Assembly (NCBI RefSeq): GCF_964355755.1
Contig: NC_092671.1
Span: forward strand, 8,939,001-9,003,000
Length of the DNA stretch: 64,000 nucleotides
Reading direction: 5' to 3'
From: Antedon mediterranea
Lineage: Eukaryota > Echinodermata > Crinoidea > Comatulida > Antedonidae
Of this stretch, positions 44,275 to 56,681 are shown piece after piece; position 1 is the stretch's first letter; each line of letters starts with the position of its first letter. Position numbers and translations under genes: made by a program. The notes under the pieces were generated by a model, which saw only the letters and a program-made list of their open reading frames with translations, was not told where the DNA came from and made no database searches.

Positions 44275-46080
44275 ACGCGGACAATTTGTTTGTAGTCACG
44301 GTACTTACATTAAATTTTACAGCATTTTTCTTGTGAGTAAAAGTTACTAAAATACGGTACCCTCAGCCGTAGTATACCGATTACATAAATCGGCAGGTCA
44401 TGAAAACGTTTAAAACTGCATAGGCCTATACTAAATTTGTTGCATTTTTGTTGGGATGGGAGTCAAATATTGCAGGTACTAGGCCTATACCGACTCATAC
44501 CCACAAAGTTCACATGCTAGCTGCTGATAACAACAAATTAGATTTAAATGATTGGTAGATGATCAGGAAATTGTATTTTATAGAAAATTATAAATATATT
44601 ATAAGAACATTTCGAGTTTCATTTTGAAATGAGCACAGTAATTTGAGCCCTGAGTACCTGATCAGATAATGAGGAAAATGTAATAACACAATTTTTCCAT
44701 GAAGAAAAAATTATAATAGTAACGGTAATTTTTCCTCTATGATCAGATCTTGCGGTTAATCCGAAATCTTTTCTGTTTTCAGAGTCCTATCAATTAATAT
44801 TTCATCCTTCGGTTTCTTTTGTGTTATTGGATATTCTTGTCAACTACCGGTACATCGAGATTCGATTTGAAGTTTTTTTGGCTGAATTATGAAACGTTAC
44901 CGCCTTTGCGTGGGTCATGTTGTTACCTTTTCCTCTCAATCAACATTGTCGGCAGCATAAAGATCCAATAATAACATAATTCAGACAAAAAGGGTGTTTT
45001 TGTGATTTTGAACGTATGGTATTTTAGTCATGATGTTTATGTCATATAGGCCTACATATTGTACTACATTACAGTACCATTCAAAGTTATTAGGAGTTGC
45101 GTTGATCGAGCATAACGTTAGAAAATGTTAGGAAATTTCGATAGAATATAGGCTTACTGAAAAATTGTTACTTCCTCAGAGAAGTCATGGCGGGTCTCGA
45201 CAATTCGTCCGAAACGACCATGATTTGTTGTATATATTTATATTGCCAAAATAAAGTGAAAAAAATATGCCGTAATGATTTCATTAAAAAAAACACCAAA
45301 AAACAGTAATTCAACCAAACACCTACTGGTATATAAATTTCCAGACAACTATAAACTTTCAGTAACAATTGGTTTTTTTTTTAATCACTTTTTTTTAATC
45401 CAAACTTTGGTCAAAGAACAACTATTATTGTATTATGTAACATCAATGAATAGGCCTATATAATAAATGAAGGCCTGGATATAAAAGGAAGTAATAAATC
45501 TCTGTCATGGATTATTAGAACAAGGATTATTAAACAGCATGTCATGTTGTAAGTTTTTATCTCATTTAATTGTTGATGATCTAAATGTGTATAATATCCG
45601 TAGGCCTGCAGGTGTGTATACGGTTTCCCTCCTAACCAAAGGTGAAATTAATGACTTTTTAATGTCTAATAACAAACAACTTGTACACACCTGAATGTCA
45701 TTTAATTTAGATTGAAAATGCGTTTGGTGAATGTAAAAACACTCGTATATCACGTAGTACTACAGCGTAGGCCCGTCGTTGAGGTATCTAAAATAGACCG
45801 CCAGCCAGGGATAGACCCTTTGAGCACTTTGATCTTTAGAACGATATATCACCACTTGTGCTTAGGCCTATGGCTTCAGGGGTTCAAAGCACTCAATAGA
45901 AGAACAAAAGCTTGATTGATGTTATTCGCATTAAAATCTCTTCTAATAAATCGGATTTCAAGATAGGCATTATATTCCCTTATGGTTAATTATATACATG
46001 TTTTGTTCTATCGTCTGCGCACATGAGTGCTGTTTTTGAACAACAAGGGAAAGGTTTCGAAATGGCATATCTAAAAATAA

Positions 46081-46325
46081 TAAATGAAAACATCACTGTA
46101 GTTAAAAAACCTCCTTTATTTTATTCATATTCACACGTTCAAATAATAATCTGCTGAATGTACACGAATGTGACCTATTAATTAAGTTTTAACTGTAGAT
46201 TAAACAGCACTGTAGGCCTATAGTTAAAAAAAAATCTCCTTTATTTTATTCATATTTACACTTCAAATAATATTAATCAATGTACACGAATTTGACCTAA
46301 TTAAGTTTTAACTCAATTGTAGATA
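46081..46325 (+). repeat. Tandem direct duplication, about 120 bp unit
   Basis: CTCCTTTATTTTATTCATAT occurs at 46111 and 46233, and each copy continues through TGTACACGAAT-(G/T)-TGACCTA and AAGTTTTAACT. Confidence 0.85.
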
Positions 46326-46373
46326 TCTTTAAAAAGTATTTGTACCCATAATTAAGTTAGCAGATCTTTAGAT

Positions 46374-46390
46374 GTGTGTGTGTGTGTGTG
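46374..46390. repeat. (GT)n microsatellite
   Basis: About eight GT units. Confidence 0.8.
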
Positions 46391-47193
46391 GAAGCGCATT
46401 ACAATCATGCGGAGCATCATTTAAATTTTCTGTCGGATAGGACAAACGAAACGAACAATTAGCTATGATAAAAGAGTTCATTGTGACATAATTGAAACAT
46501 CATAATGCAGGTGTCAAGATGAAGGCAAACCGCTAAGTGTTTCTGTTAAGTCACCACTCCAACTCAATTATATTTATCGCATTTCTTTTATGTCTCCAAT
46601 TTACACTTATATTTTCACTCATAAATCTGGTAAAGTTAGCGTATTCTGTATTTGTATTGGCCTTTGTTTAAAGAAAGAGTTTGAAAGATGCTATTTTTGT
46701 AAGCTGTCACACGTTTGGTGTCGTTTCATCACCTGACATATAACAATACAGTAATGTGCTGTGCAAACAGTGCTATATTGTTGGCCACACCTGCGGGGGG
46801 ACTCATCAAAGTAGTCTTTGTTCTAAACTTATCAGTTTCATCAGAAAGAAGTGACTTGTAACAAGATCTCATATTCAGCATCCTCTGATATTTAACTATA
46901 ATTAGTAATTTAATGACAGTTTTGTGATCGTATCAAGAGTGCCGTGGTGGCGATATTACCGGTGTGTTCGTAATAGTAATCATTTTAATTTTTTCCGTTT
47001 ATTGATATGAATCTATTATATAAATATTGTTCTTAAGTTGTTATTGTTCACAAAATAAGTTTCTCTCATAATAGTCGTATTCAAAACACACAACCTGGAG
47101 TAGTCGGTGGGACAAAATACTAAATTAATACACAGATCTTCTTTTGAGTTTGTGAAACTGAAAAGTCTGCAATCATTATTTTTATGATCTAAA

Positions 47194-47248
47194 ATCTGAG
47201 TTTTCTAGATCTAGAAAACTCAGATATATCTAAGATCTGAGTTTTCTA
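47194..47248. repeat. Perfect 32 bp palindrome plus a third half-copy
   Basis: ATCTGAGTTTTCTAGA is followed directly by its exact reverse complement (47194-47225, no loop). The same 16-mer recurs once more at 47233-47248. Confidence 0.9.
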
Positions 47249-47608
47249 GACAATGAGAAAGAATAACCCGATGTTGGTGCTTTCTCGGTGGTTTTCTTCT
47301 TTCGTTCGTTCTTTGGGGTTTCGTGTCTTCTTTCATGTTGAATTGAAGAGACATACTTTGTTTACCCCTTATAAATAGTATATTTTATCTTGACGTACAG
47401 ACATTTTATTCATTATTTACTAAATAAATTAATATTACTTTAGTTTGTTGTCGCCTTTTTGATTCGAATTATTCTTTTTCTATCTTTGTATTGGATTGCA
47501 TTTTAGCTTCCTTCCAGTTGATCTTATTTAAGAATCAGATGACATGAGGAAATATAGTTCAAAATAGTACGTAAACATTTCCTCGTGGCATTAAGTGGTG
47601 TAAAGGTA

Positions 47609-47652
47609 TCTATAATAATAATAATACCAATAATAATAATAATAATAATAAT
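47609..47652. repeat. (AAT)n microsatellite, LINE tail
   Basis: About 14 AAT/TAA units with one interruption, marking the 3' end of the - strand LINE. Confidence 0.85.
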
Positions 47653-48114
47653 TTATTTGGAGATTACACTTTTACAACAGTGGCACTCGACCAAATGGAA
47701 GGTGCATCCAAAAGAAATGTACAAAAAAAACAACATGATATAGAAAATAACAATTACAATAAAAAGTCGATGTAGGTCAAAATGTCAAAACAATTCAACT
47801 ACAGTAACTACAATACCATTGATAATTAACACTACAGCAGCAGGAAACCCACTGACACCTAAAAATACTAAATTACAAGAAATAAACAATAATAGAATAG
47901 GTAGGAACTGTGCAATATAAAATGAATTGGGCAACAACAATGTAGACCTAACACTATAATGAGATAGATATCAATCATTTAGTTTGATTGATATGAACAT
48001 TACTCGCCTAGAACATTACATCTGTGTGCCCATGCTCTTTTAACATAGTGCTTACAGTAACAATCAAAGACATTTGATATGGAATCGACGTCATGCATAT
48101 AATGATAGTAGTTA

Positions 48115-48420
48115 TCAGTTCCACCTAATATATACAAGATTTAATTTGGTGTTCAGGTCACCAGAGATAAAATTTTCCCATACATCTAAATGATTGATAT
48201 CGATTAACATATTATATTCTAATTTGGTATATTCTTCAATCCTTATGCCATTGAGTTGGTTACATGTGAATAGAAAATGTTGAATGTCTTCTAAACCATT
48301 CTTACACATTTTACAGATACCATCATATTCAGGAAGCCACTTACAACTCCTGTGACCTAAAGGAAGGGTGTTAGAACGTAGTTTGAATTTGAGGCCAGAT
48401 CCTAGAGAAAGTATGTACAA
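48115..48420 (-). pseudogene. LINE ORF, C-terminal zinc-knuckle-like segment
   Basis: FKLRSNTLPLGHRSC leads to CKMCKNGLEDIQHFLFTC, a CxxC-x8-HxxxxC pattern common at the C-terminus of non-LTR retrotransposon proteins. Confidence 0.75.
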
Positions 48421-48522
48421 TCCAATAAATATTTTTCAAGGCACGGATTAGACTTAATAAGAGAGTATGTCTGGATTGACGATTTTCTTAGCATTTCACT
48501 TTTCCAAAATGCAATGTTTGTG

Positions 48523-48897
48523 TCATGCATTTAACCCAATGACTATCAGGGTCATTGCCAAGGCTAGGAAGTTTCGAAAATTGAGTCGATGTCCATTAAT
48601 AGACGCACACGTCTTAGCAAAACTGGGAATCAGTTTATAGCGTGGTTCTACATTTGTAGTTGAACTTAGACACGTATTAAGCATAAAGTTAGGCCAACGG
48701 TGTTTATCCATGTTCATTACATAATTAATAAATTTGGCTCTAGATATATCTTGAATAACTTTAATTTGAACCCACCCTAAATCCCCATACAAGGCCTCTT
48801 TAGGTGTATTTCTACTAGCTTTTAAGATGTACCGCGCCATTTGTAATTGAAGTGACTCAATGTTATCAATATCTTTCCTGCTTTGGCTGACCCACAC
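48523..48897 (-). pseudogene. LINE ORF, post-RT segment
   Basis: QLQMARYILKASRNTPKEAL and GDLGWVQIKVIQDISRAKFI are typical of the region following the thumb of CR1/L2/I-like elements. A frame break separates it from the C-terminal block. Confidence 0.7.
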
Positions 48898-49404
48898 TGA
48901 ATAAGCATATTTTTATTGTAGGCAGAGCAATTGTTTTCCATAGAATGTCACCATAGAAAATTCTACTAAAATTATCAAATCGGTCTATAATTGACTTAAT
49001 ATAATAAGCCTTTATTGATGATTTGGTCGATGTGAAAATGATCTGAAATATTTCTTGATATGTAGGCCTAAGTACCAAGATATTTATATATCAACCTCAG
49101 AAATATATTGATCGCCCAATTTCCACATCTTATTGTTTATGCGCTGTCCAATAATAAGGACCTTCGACTTTTCATGATTAAAATTTAATTTCCATGACTT
49201 TGCAAATGTAGATGCTAGATTGAGCATCTCACTCAGATCATTCATTGTTTGCCATAAGTACAACGTTGTCTGCCCAAAAAAGGCTACCCATACATATTAT
49301 AAATACGAACACCTAGATCATGTTTTTTGAGTAATTTGGTAAACTCGTGCATAAGAATACAAAACAAAGTCGGTGATAAAACACATCCCTGTTGAACTCC
49401 TCCA

Positions 49405-49587
49405 TCAATATTTAAAAAATGTAGTGTCTATTTTACCAAATCTTACTTTACCTTGCACATCGTGATATAAACTATCGATTAATTTCCATAGCCTACCTCT
49501 AATCCCAATATTCCATGCTGCCATTAACATTCCTTCCCTCCAAACCGTATCGAATGCTTTTTTTAAATCTAAGAAGTAAAAGGCCAT
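49405..49587 (-). pseudogene. LINE reverse transcriptase fragment
   Basis: FLDLKKAFDTVWREGML is the RT motif A region with its catalytic Asp. Continuing across a frame break, the motif C region near 49270 reads LFWADNVVLMA where YADD or FADD is expected; the second Asp is Asn, so catalysis is lost. Confidence 0.8.
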
Positions 49588-49595
49588 GAAGGTTT

Positions 49596-51060
49596 TTATC
49601 TAACTATATAGCCTATTGTTTGTCAGGTACAATATTCATGGCCGGCGGAAATGACTGACGTCTGTCATATACTTCTGTTCCTTTATTATTCAAGGCGTAG
49701 GTCTACATATTGGCTAAACAATATTGTTTATAATATAAAGTAGGCCTATACCGTACATTTTTACAGTATTTGCTTGTAGATTTTGTTTGATTGATACTGG
49801 TTATTATACTTCTTACGTGTTGTATACGTCATAGCTATACTTTCGTAACAATGTTGGTCCTTTTGTAATATTAATATGCTGTCGTATTTGCCAATAAAGT
49901 CCGTCGTTTTTCAAGTCAAATGATTTCCTCGAACCATATGCTGTTCGATTTAATTTGTCCATTTCTTTATTTACGATAACATTTCTTTCTTTCCATTATG
50001 ATTTCGCTACAAAATACGATACAACTTCAATTCATCATGTGATTTTATTTACTTTTTTTTCAATATACAGTAGATTATTTTTCAGTAATAAATTAGGATA
50101 ATATAATTATTATATATTGTTTACTTAAGACAAGCATACACACGTAAATATTAGCCAATCCAATGTAGGATACACTAACATGATATTATCATCAAATGTG
50201 CTTATGTTATCTTATTGCACTAGAATGAACAATCAAGCCGTTATTAGCATAATGTAATTATTTATTCCATGATTTTGTTTCTATAGTTGCCAAGTAGACG
50301 AGTACTGAGCACTAATAACATTTCTTATTACGATGACCATTATCCTTAAACAACTCAGAAAACTGACTTAAATAATACAGATTACTTAGCACATTTATAC
50401 AACGTTGTATTTACAGCGTATAGGGCCAATAACACAATTTGTCAACAATATTGTTCGATTCGGATACAGCAATATGTTGTAAAAGAATGGAAAAATCTGT
50501 AAGATTTCAGAAAATTCCCTCTTCGAACGTAAAGCTCTGTCCACACTATCAAATTGGTAGTAAGTAGGTAGTAATATGACATCATTGTTGATGGGCACGT
50601 CACATTTTTTTGCCACATAAAATTTGATGTGTAAACAGAGCTTAACAGCATTATAATAGAACTTACTACAGAGTAATACTTTTTAAGGAAATTTTTCAAC
50701 AACTGTATAATATCATGAAGTACTAGGTATGCGTGGATACGTCTTAAGTACTGTAATGGTTACGATAATGTGATATTGCAAAAATATATTAATGGGCGAT
50801 CTTTCCTCTGTAACTATCGTAGAAAACAATTTTATTTTTTTAATCGAGCTTTCCGTGACTTCTTTATAACTTTATGAATAAATAAATTAAACTTTATACG
50901 TACAGTATTTACAATGAATGTGTTACTAAAACACTTAAACATAGATTTGAGTTATAATATAACTTTACAGTATAAGCCAACTTCTCCTCTTTTGGCGGGA
51001 AAACCAGAAAAAGACTTGGCGGGAAGAATGCTCTTATGTAAAAGTTACAATACTATTTTG
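49596..51060. other. AT-rich stretch between the LINE and the CDK-inhibitor 3' region
   Basis: Nothing beyond MITE-A copy 8 at 50529-50645 can be supported. Confidence 0.4.
50529..50645. mobile_element. MITE family A, copy 8
   Basis: AAGCTCTGTCCACACTATCA at the left and AATTTGATGTGTAAACAGAG at the right, with a shortened core. Confidence 0.7.
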
Positions 51061-51063
51061 TGG

Positions 51064-51212
51064 TTAAATATAGCGTGATGTTTCGTGTCTGTCATCGTGC
51101 CAGCACATTGGTAGACCTTTTTTGGCAGTTCTCCAGCAACTGATACGGCAACGCCTGGGTCTTCTGAGCCCCTCGGGATACTTATCAATGTGCTTTAACG
51201 TACCTTTCTGAC
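51064..51212 (-). other. Candidate 3' UTR exon of the CDKN1-like gene
   Basis: On the - strand an ATCTTTGCAG acceptor ends at 51213, and the GC-richer sequence that follows lies downstream of the donor after the CDKN1-like stop (53557). A terminal non-coding exon also exists in human p27. The lower end of the exon is not defined. Confidence 0.3.
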
Positions 51213-51694
51213 CTGCAAAGATAAATAAAACGATTTTTAATAACAATCTTTTAATTATGCAATTGTCTACGATAAAAAATAACAGGTGCAAAAGTAGAAA
51301 TACGATCTTTAAATAAGAAGAGTTGATTGAAAAGGTGGTATAACCGCAAGATAACGCTAAATTACATAGGTAGTATACAACATCGCTATACCCATTGTAT
51401 GCAAATAATTTCATCAGGTGAAATCAACCATTAAACACGAAGACAGATTTATCCCGAATAATAACAAACGCGAACTTTTCGACACGCCTTTGAAACGAGC
51501 AATACAGGTACTTGTTATTTTGATTCTTTACAAATCCAGGTCTCATTTTTATCAAGTTACCCAACGTGACAATATTGTAGTTTTTCATTTAATGACGTCA
51601 TCACTGTACATTTAAACGATTATTGAGAAAACATCAAACTAGCATCTCTTCATAGGCCTATATAAATTAAGCCGTATTCATTTTGATTGGCTGA

Positions 51695-51736
51695 CGTGTT
51701 CCCCTCTGTTCCAAGTGGTCTGTAACAGAGGGGAAG
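51695..51736. repeat. Hairpin with 12 bp perfect arms
   Basis: TTCCCCTCTGTT, 13 base loop, AACAGAGGGGAA. Confidence 0.75.
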
Positions 51737-51739
51737 ACG

Positions 51740-53550
51740 CTTTTCTATCATTACTAAATTAGGTAATGCCACGCTTCCCTACTGACACGCAGAGAGTCCG
51801 TGAGGTAGAAATAAGTCTGTAATGTTGACCCAGTAATTACGAATATGGCAACCGGTTTTGAATCATCTTTTTTTAACATTATCAATTTATCAAATACACA
51901 ATCGTATGTGATTATTCTTTGTCAATTAAATTCGACATATAAACAGTACATTTATCATCGCCGCCGAAATGCGGATTGGAACGTACGTACCATTACCTTA
52001 TTTGGTAAATGTAGCAAGTTTACTACTTAAGGCGTTTTGGAACGTTTGGTTTGACGCGTTGTCCTCCACAACAACATTTGACAGTCAGTAACTATTAATT
52101 ACAGTATAGTTTATTAAGAACTATCGAAAGATACTGTAATAAACAAGAATATTGTGATATATTATAGTGTTGTTTTTCAATAAACTACCCGCAATTCGCG
52201 GGGGAAAACTGGACTGAGCCACAACAAAAAGTAGCTTACGAGCACGTCTGTTTAATAACACATGAAGTTAGAGGGTAGGTAACGCAGCTTGTGGTCTTGA
52301 AACACACGCGAAAACGCCACGACAAGCATCTCAAATAAATTACCAACCCGTCAATCACAGCAGCGTTAAGAAATTACAATTTTTACGAACAAGATTTTCT
52401 ATAAATATTCCGCTACAATACTGATTTTTTGATTGAATTTTTATGTGAATTCAAAAAGAAAAATCCCCAAATAAAGTGAATTTAATTATCAAACATTGTA
52501 ATGTGAGATGTGATGAACCAAGACTATTTAAATTGGAAGACAACAAATATGACTATTTTTGTAATTCATGAAAAAAAAAACACAATCGTCATCAGTTCTG
52601 AAAACAACGATGCCAAACAAACAATAGTTTTGATTATATAGTCGATTGCAATCGGGAGATGTTCCCAAGTGAAGTTCGTCTAGTTGGAAGACAACGCGAC
52701 CAGGACGCGTCCAGAAAGAATGCAATCCTTTGTTCGAACGGTAAGAAGAATTTACAGAAATAACAAACACGGATGGTGTTATTTCGTGGACAGTCGCGAT
52801 CTGAAATCATCATCTTCAATGGTATTGTGATTGTGCGTTGATCATGCTTCAGCGATTTCTTGCTATGCAAAGGTACAAACAAAAACAACTCTTGTCAAAT
52901 CGCGAGTGTATACTGTATACCCCTCGATAGGTAATCATTTTGACAATCAGCTGGTTTTGGTTGTAACAATCGGCAGCTTTTAGAAATGTTCATTATAAAC
53001 GTTTTAATAAAATATAGCAAAATATAAGAATCCGTTTTATTATATTGTTCATTTCCTCATTTCTATTTTTATATTATATTTGCGACCCGCGTTATGGATT
53101 ATTAGCTTGCTTACTATTCAGTTAAAAGGTTAAATAACAATCTTATAAAATTAACAAACTACGTAAGCGGCATTATAAAATATAAAAATAGAATGCTGTT
53201 ATATGACTGTCATAAATCATTTATAAGTCGCAAAGGTTAGTTTGTGCCATAAATCATTTTTGGATTTACTTCTAATCTATGTGATTACGTGTTGCACGAA
53301 ACATGATAAAGAGTGATTTTTAAATTGCCATTGAAACTGCAAATCGAAACAAGGTCTAGATGTCGGTACTGTTCAGAATGAATATGACTTTTCATTTATT
53401 AAAACTGTACTTATCAGAAGAGTAAAGATCGCTGATATTGCTTAACAAGTCATGTTACGTTATTTATCATATGATAGCCCTGCTGTAATGCAAACATGCT
53501 TTTCCGCATGTAAATAACATAAAAAAAAAATTAATTTCCATGTAAAGTGT
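51740..53550. other. Intron or 3' flank of the CDKN1-like gene
   Basis: If the 3' UTR exon at 51212 is real this is an intron. No other exon or repeat family member can be supported. Confidence 0.35.
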
Positions 53551-53564
53551 ACATACCTTTATAG

Positions 53565-56337
53565 TTAAGCACTCTTGGCGTTTGTATGCGATTGTTGTTT
53601 CGTTGTTGACGAACGTGACATTGATCTTTCATATAGTTTTTGCCTTGGTCTGAATACTAATCTGCGTTTTGGCAAGAAATCTGAAAATCAGAAAATAAAT
53701 CTTGTTAATTATATCTAAAACAAATTCTGAAAATATTTAAATGTATTTATGCTAAAAGACAAACTCCGAAAGAGCAATAAATCTGCAAATTACAACATAA
53801 ATCTTGTTAATTATCGATAATATATATATATCCATTTCTGACAATATTTAAATGTATTTATTCTAAAGAAAAACCATGATCGTTTAAGATAAATCTTTCG
53901 TCATTACTGTACTCTTCGATTAATCAAACAAAAACAACACATTCCTTCTTTATTATTCCAATCTATTAATTATACTTTAGGATTCCATTTCTTCCTGTTC
54001 CGTTTTCAGAATCGAAGGAAATAATATATTTAGGTAAATTAACAACTGATCAGGAAATCCTATGACGAATTTACCGAATACTAACTGACAAGTTACTACT
54101 GTAAATTAGAAAATGTTCCAACAAAGCGATTTAAATTCTTTGTTCTTAAAATCAGGTGCCGTATTGACAGAATAAAAAGGGTATTATTTATTCAATGTAT
54201 TCCAATTTGAAGGATTACTCTCGATTCAATAGAAAAGAGATCTACACTCTATCATCAATCAATATTCAGTAGAGTTTACTGTACAAAGGAAAACTAAATA
54301 TGCATGAAATTTACTTCAACTTCTGCTTTGTTTACAGTCAACTATATTCTGATGACGATGTGTTATTTTTTTACGGCTGGCACGTGGCGCTTGTCAAGCC
54401 ATTGGGCACCAAAGTGCCAGCAGATGTTTCCCAGGAGAAGGCTCCCGATGGCAACCGAAGGTGAGCGTTGATTAATGAGTCCTACCTCCACCAATCCCCA
54501 CGGCCATTTTTAATTAACTCATGTTCCTTCACAAGCGATAGTGACCCTTCACAGCAACCTCTGCTGGTACTGCCATATGCACTATTTTTTTCTTTCAAAG
54601 TGCCCAATATTCTAAAATAATTGGCTTCCCACTGAATTACACCATTAATTGCTATTTTAATGTAACTCACAATTAGTTGAATAAATTTGTTTTTTATCAT
54701 TCATTAATATATGTAATCGGTAATGATGATAAAAATTGTAAAACTATCTCAAATTCAAAATGAAGTAATTTAATCATAAAAACTGCCGGCAGCCCTCCAA
54801 AACAATTTTGATCCGTTTTCGTCGGGGAGATAGGTCTTACATCTTGCAATAATGTTACAGGTACCCAACATGTTGGAAACACAAAGCAGAATTTAGATAG
54901 AAGGCCAGCATAACCAGTACACTAACCCAGACTATTGTATCGTGCAGAGTAAACAGACTATTTTTATAATATGATACATTAATCAATCATACTGGAGAAC
55001 CGGAAAATTGGCACTGCGAAAAAAGAACAAATAAAAGCAAATACAAGGTGACCTTGATTTGAAACCTAAAGCTTTACTTATTTGTCAAATAAGTAGAGCC
55101 TATTCAATATTCGCGTGCATCAAATACTGTGTAACTAAACTATCTTATGTATCTGACTTTTCAATTATAGATAAAGTTCCTTCTACAGTACATAATATCA
55201 TATGAAAGTGTATATCGAAATCAATACCGAACCCAGCCCAGGGTAGCTAAAAAAACCTAGCAAATCTGGGCAAGTGTAGACACGACAATAGCATCAACGA
55301 GGGATGACTTTTAAAGTGTTTGATTGGCCGTTTTCTCGGCTCAACTTTGGAATCATTTTTTTCTGGTAATGTGCAGTTTCCAGTTTTATTGCTACAACTT
55401 CGGGTGGTACGCAAATTTGGCCATACTTCAATCTTTATGGAAAAAAAATCCTCAGAGCCTCGTATTTATCGTAATGTATGTGCTAACATGGATTTAGAGT
55501 TTGCAGCTTTTACTTACTCCTTTTTCTAGAAACGAGTTTACTCTGTTTATGATTGATATTTCGTTGCGAATTTATTTTTATCTCTAAATTTGCCTTTACA
55601 TTAACAGTAGCTTAATTCCAGGAGTAGGCCTAAATAAATATCCAGACTCGTCTTCTAAACTACACATTTTTTTACTTTATCATCAACAACTTATTTGAGT
55701 TGAAACACACTAGTATTTTTTCATTTTCAGAACATATAGTACAGAATGAAAACAAAAATCTGTATTAAAGCATAATGTAGATTCGAAAGCAGAACCCTAA
55801 AAGAGAATTTGAATTAGTGGTAGGCCTACATTTTGACTTCAAATTACCAGCTTGTAGCCGATTCTTACCTGTAATTGTTGTCTGTTTATATTGCTTTGGT
55901 GTTTGTGATGAACTGGACGGTTCTTCTTCGTGCTGTGTAGCAATCGGTGAAGTTACAGTACTACTACATTGCATTGTTGTTTCGTTATCTAATCCGTTGT
56001 TTTCTGTCGAATCCGTTGAGTTTGTTGATAACGTAACAAATTTAGTTATAATTTCCCGTGTTCGATACATGTTTGGACAGGATTTTCCATCTAACAAACT
56101 CCATTCCCAACGACTTGTAGAGTTATTTACTGGCATTTCGGTATCGGGATCTAGTCCTAAAGATTCGAGTTTCTTGCGATCTTCTAAGCACGATTGCTTT
56201 AGCTCATTCTTCAACCAAGCGTCTGTAGCTGCATGATCTTCGCTCGTCGTGCCAAATAAATTCCTTGCAACTCTCGACTTTGCTACTCGTCCTGGCCTAG
56301 AACCACACACTCTTATTTTATGGATGTCAACAGTCAT
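53565..56337 (-). CDS. CDKN1: CIP/KIP-type cyclin-dependent kinase inhibitor (p21/p27-like), 194 aa
   Basis: Two coding exons, 56337-55869 and 53680-53565, join in phase (one base carried over) to 194 residues; human p27 has 198. The N-terminal inhibitory domain shows the cyclin-binding RNLFG at residues 25-29, a linker helix, and a CDK-binding segment RWEWSLLDGKSCPNMYR (76-92). The usual WNFDF strand is diverged to LESLGLD. Residues 145-148 are QTPK, like the p27 Thr187 site. Residues 152-163 (QTTITDFLPKRR) form a PIP box with the TD and the +4 basic residue of a CRL4-Cdt2 PIP degron, as in p21, overlapping a basic nuclear-localisation region. It acts in the nucleus to block G1/S CDK-cyclin complexes. 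A GTATGT donor nine bases past the stop suggests a 3' UTR intron. Whether the gene is orthologous to p21, p27 or p57 is undecided; an undivided ancestral gene is likely. Confidence 0.88.
53690..53875 (+). repeat. Diverged tandem duplication in the CDKN1-like intron
   Basis: AAATCTTGTTAATTAT occurs at 53696 and 53803, followed in each case by TCTGA(A/C)AATATTTAAATGTA. Confidence 0.75.
54338..54460 (+). CDS. Candidate coding exon, GC-rich, nested in the CDK-inhibitor intron
   Basis: TTTGTTTACAG acceptor, 123 bases and a GTGAGC donor. In the frame carried by the preceding candidate exon it is fully open and reads QLYSDDDVLFFYGWHVALVK followed by PLGTKVPADVSQEKAPDGNR. It is visibly richer in G and C than its surroundings. 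It lies on the strand opposite the CDKN1-like gene, inside that gene's intron. I do not recognise the family. A second open frame exists in the same exon. Confidence 0.4.
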
Positions 56338-56660
56338 GTTTAAATCGTTTAACTAACCCCTGTGTTTGTTGGTATACAAATGAAGCTTGGTTTGTAAGTA
56401 CCAAACGTAAAATACACTCAACTAACTAGCCTTGAATTAGCACTGTAATATATAGTCAGTATTGTCTTCTACAACAACAACGTTTTCCAGCGATGCGATT
56501 GGTTGTTGATGCAAATTTGTCTGGGCGGAGCTTAAGGGGGTGGATGTTAGCCGTGTGATTTTGTCCAGTTGTAAATTAAAAAGGACGCGTTCGACGTAAT
56601 CCCAACATCTGTTTGTGTGCATTCATTGTTTTTATTTACTCACGTAGACGATAGAGGGCG

Positions 56661-56669
56661 TTTTATATA
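56661..56669 (-). promoter_or_regulatory. CDKN1: Candidate TATA box of the CDKN1-like gene
   Basis: TATATAAAA on the - strand, about 320 bases before the ATG. A start site near 56635 would give a plausible 5' UTR. Confidence 0.4.
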
Positions 56670-56681
56670 AATTCTATTTCT

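Larger units (their letters stand above)
36955..47600. other. Gene-poor AT-rich stretch
   Basis: No recognisable gene. It holds scattered AGGCCTA words, MITE-A copy 7, a possible SINE at 42740, a tandem duplication at 46081-46325 and palindromes at 43030 and 47194. Open frames are short and composition-driven. Confidence 0.4.
47605..49595 (-). mobile_element. Degraded 5'-truncated LINE with (ATT)n tail
   Basis: On the - strand an RT fragment (from 49587), a middle portion (48897-48523) and a C-terminal portion (48420-48115) follow in order but in broken frames. They end in a 3' UTR and an (ATT)n tail at 47609-47651. Several frameshifts and stops separate the blocks, so it is an old, dead copy. 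Its 3' end recurs at 30771 and, more diverged, at 3250. Confidence 0.85.

Noticed and set aside
55817-56236. 139-codon + strand frame opposite the CDK inhibitor
   Set aside because: It is the antisense shadow of the CDKN1-like exon.
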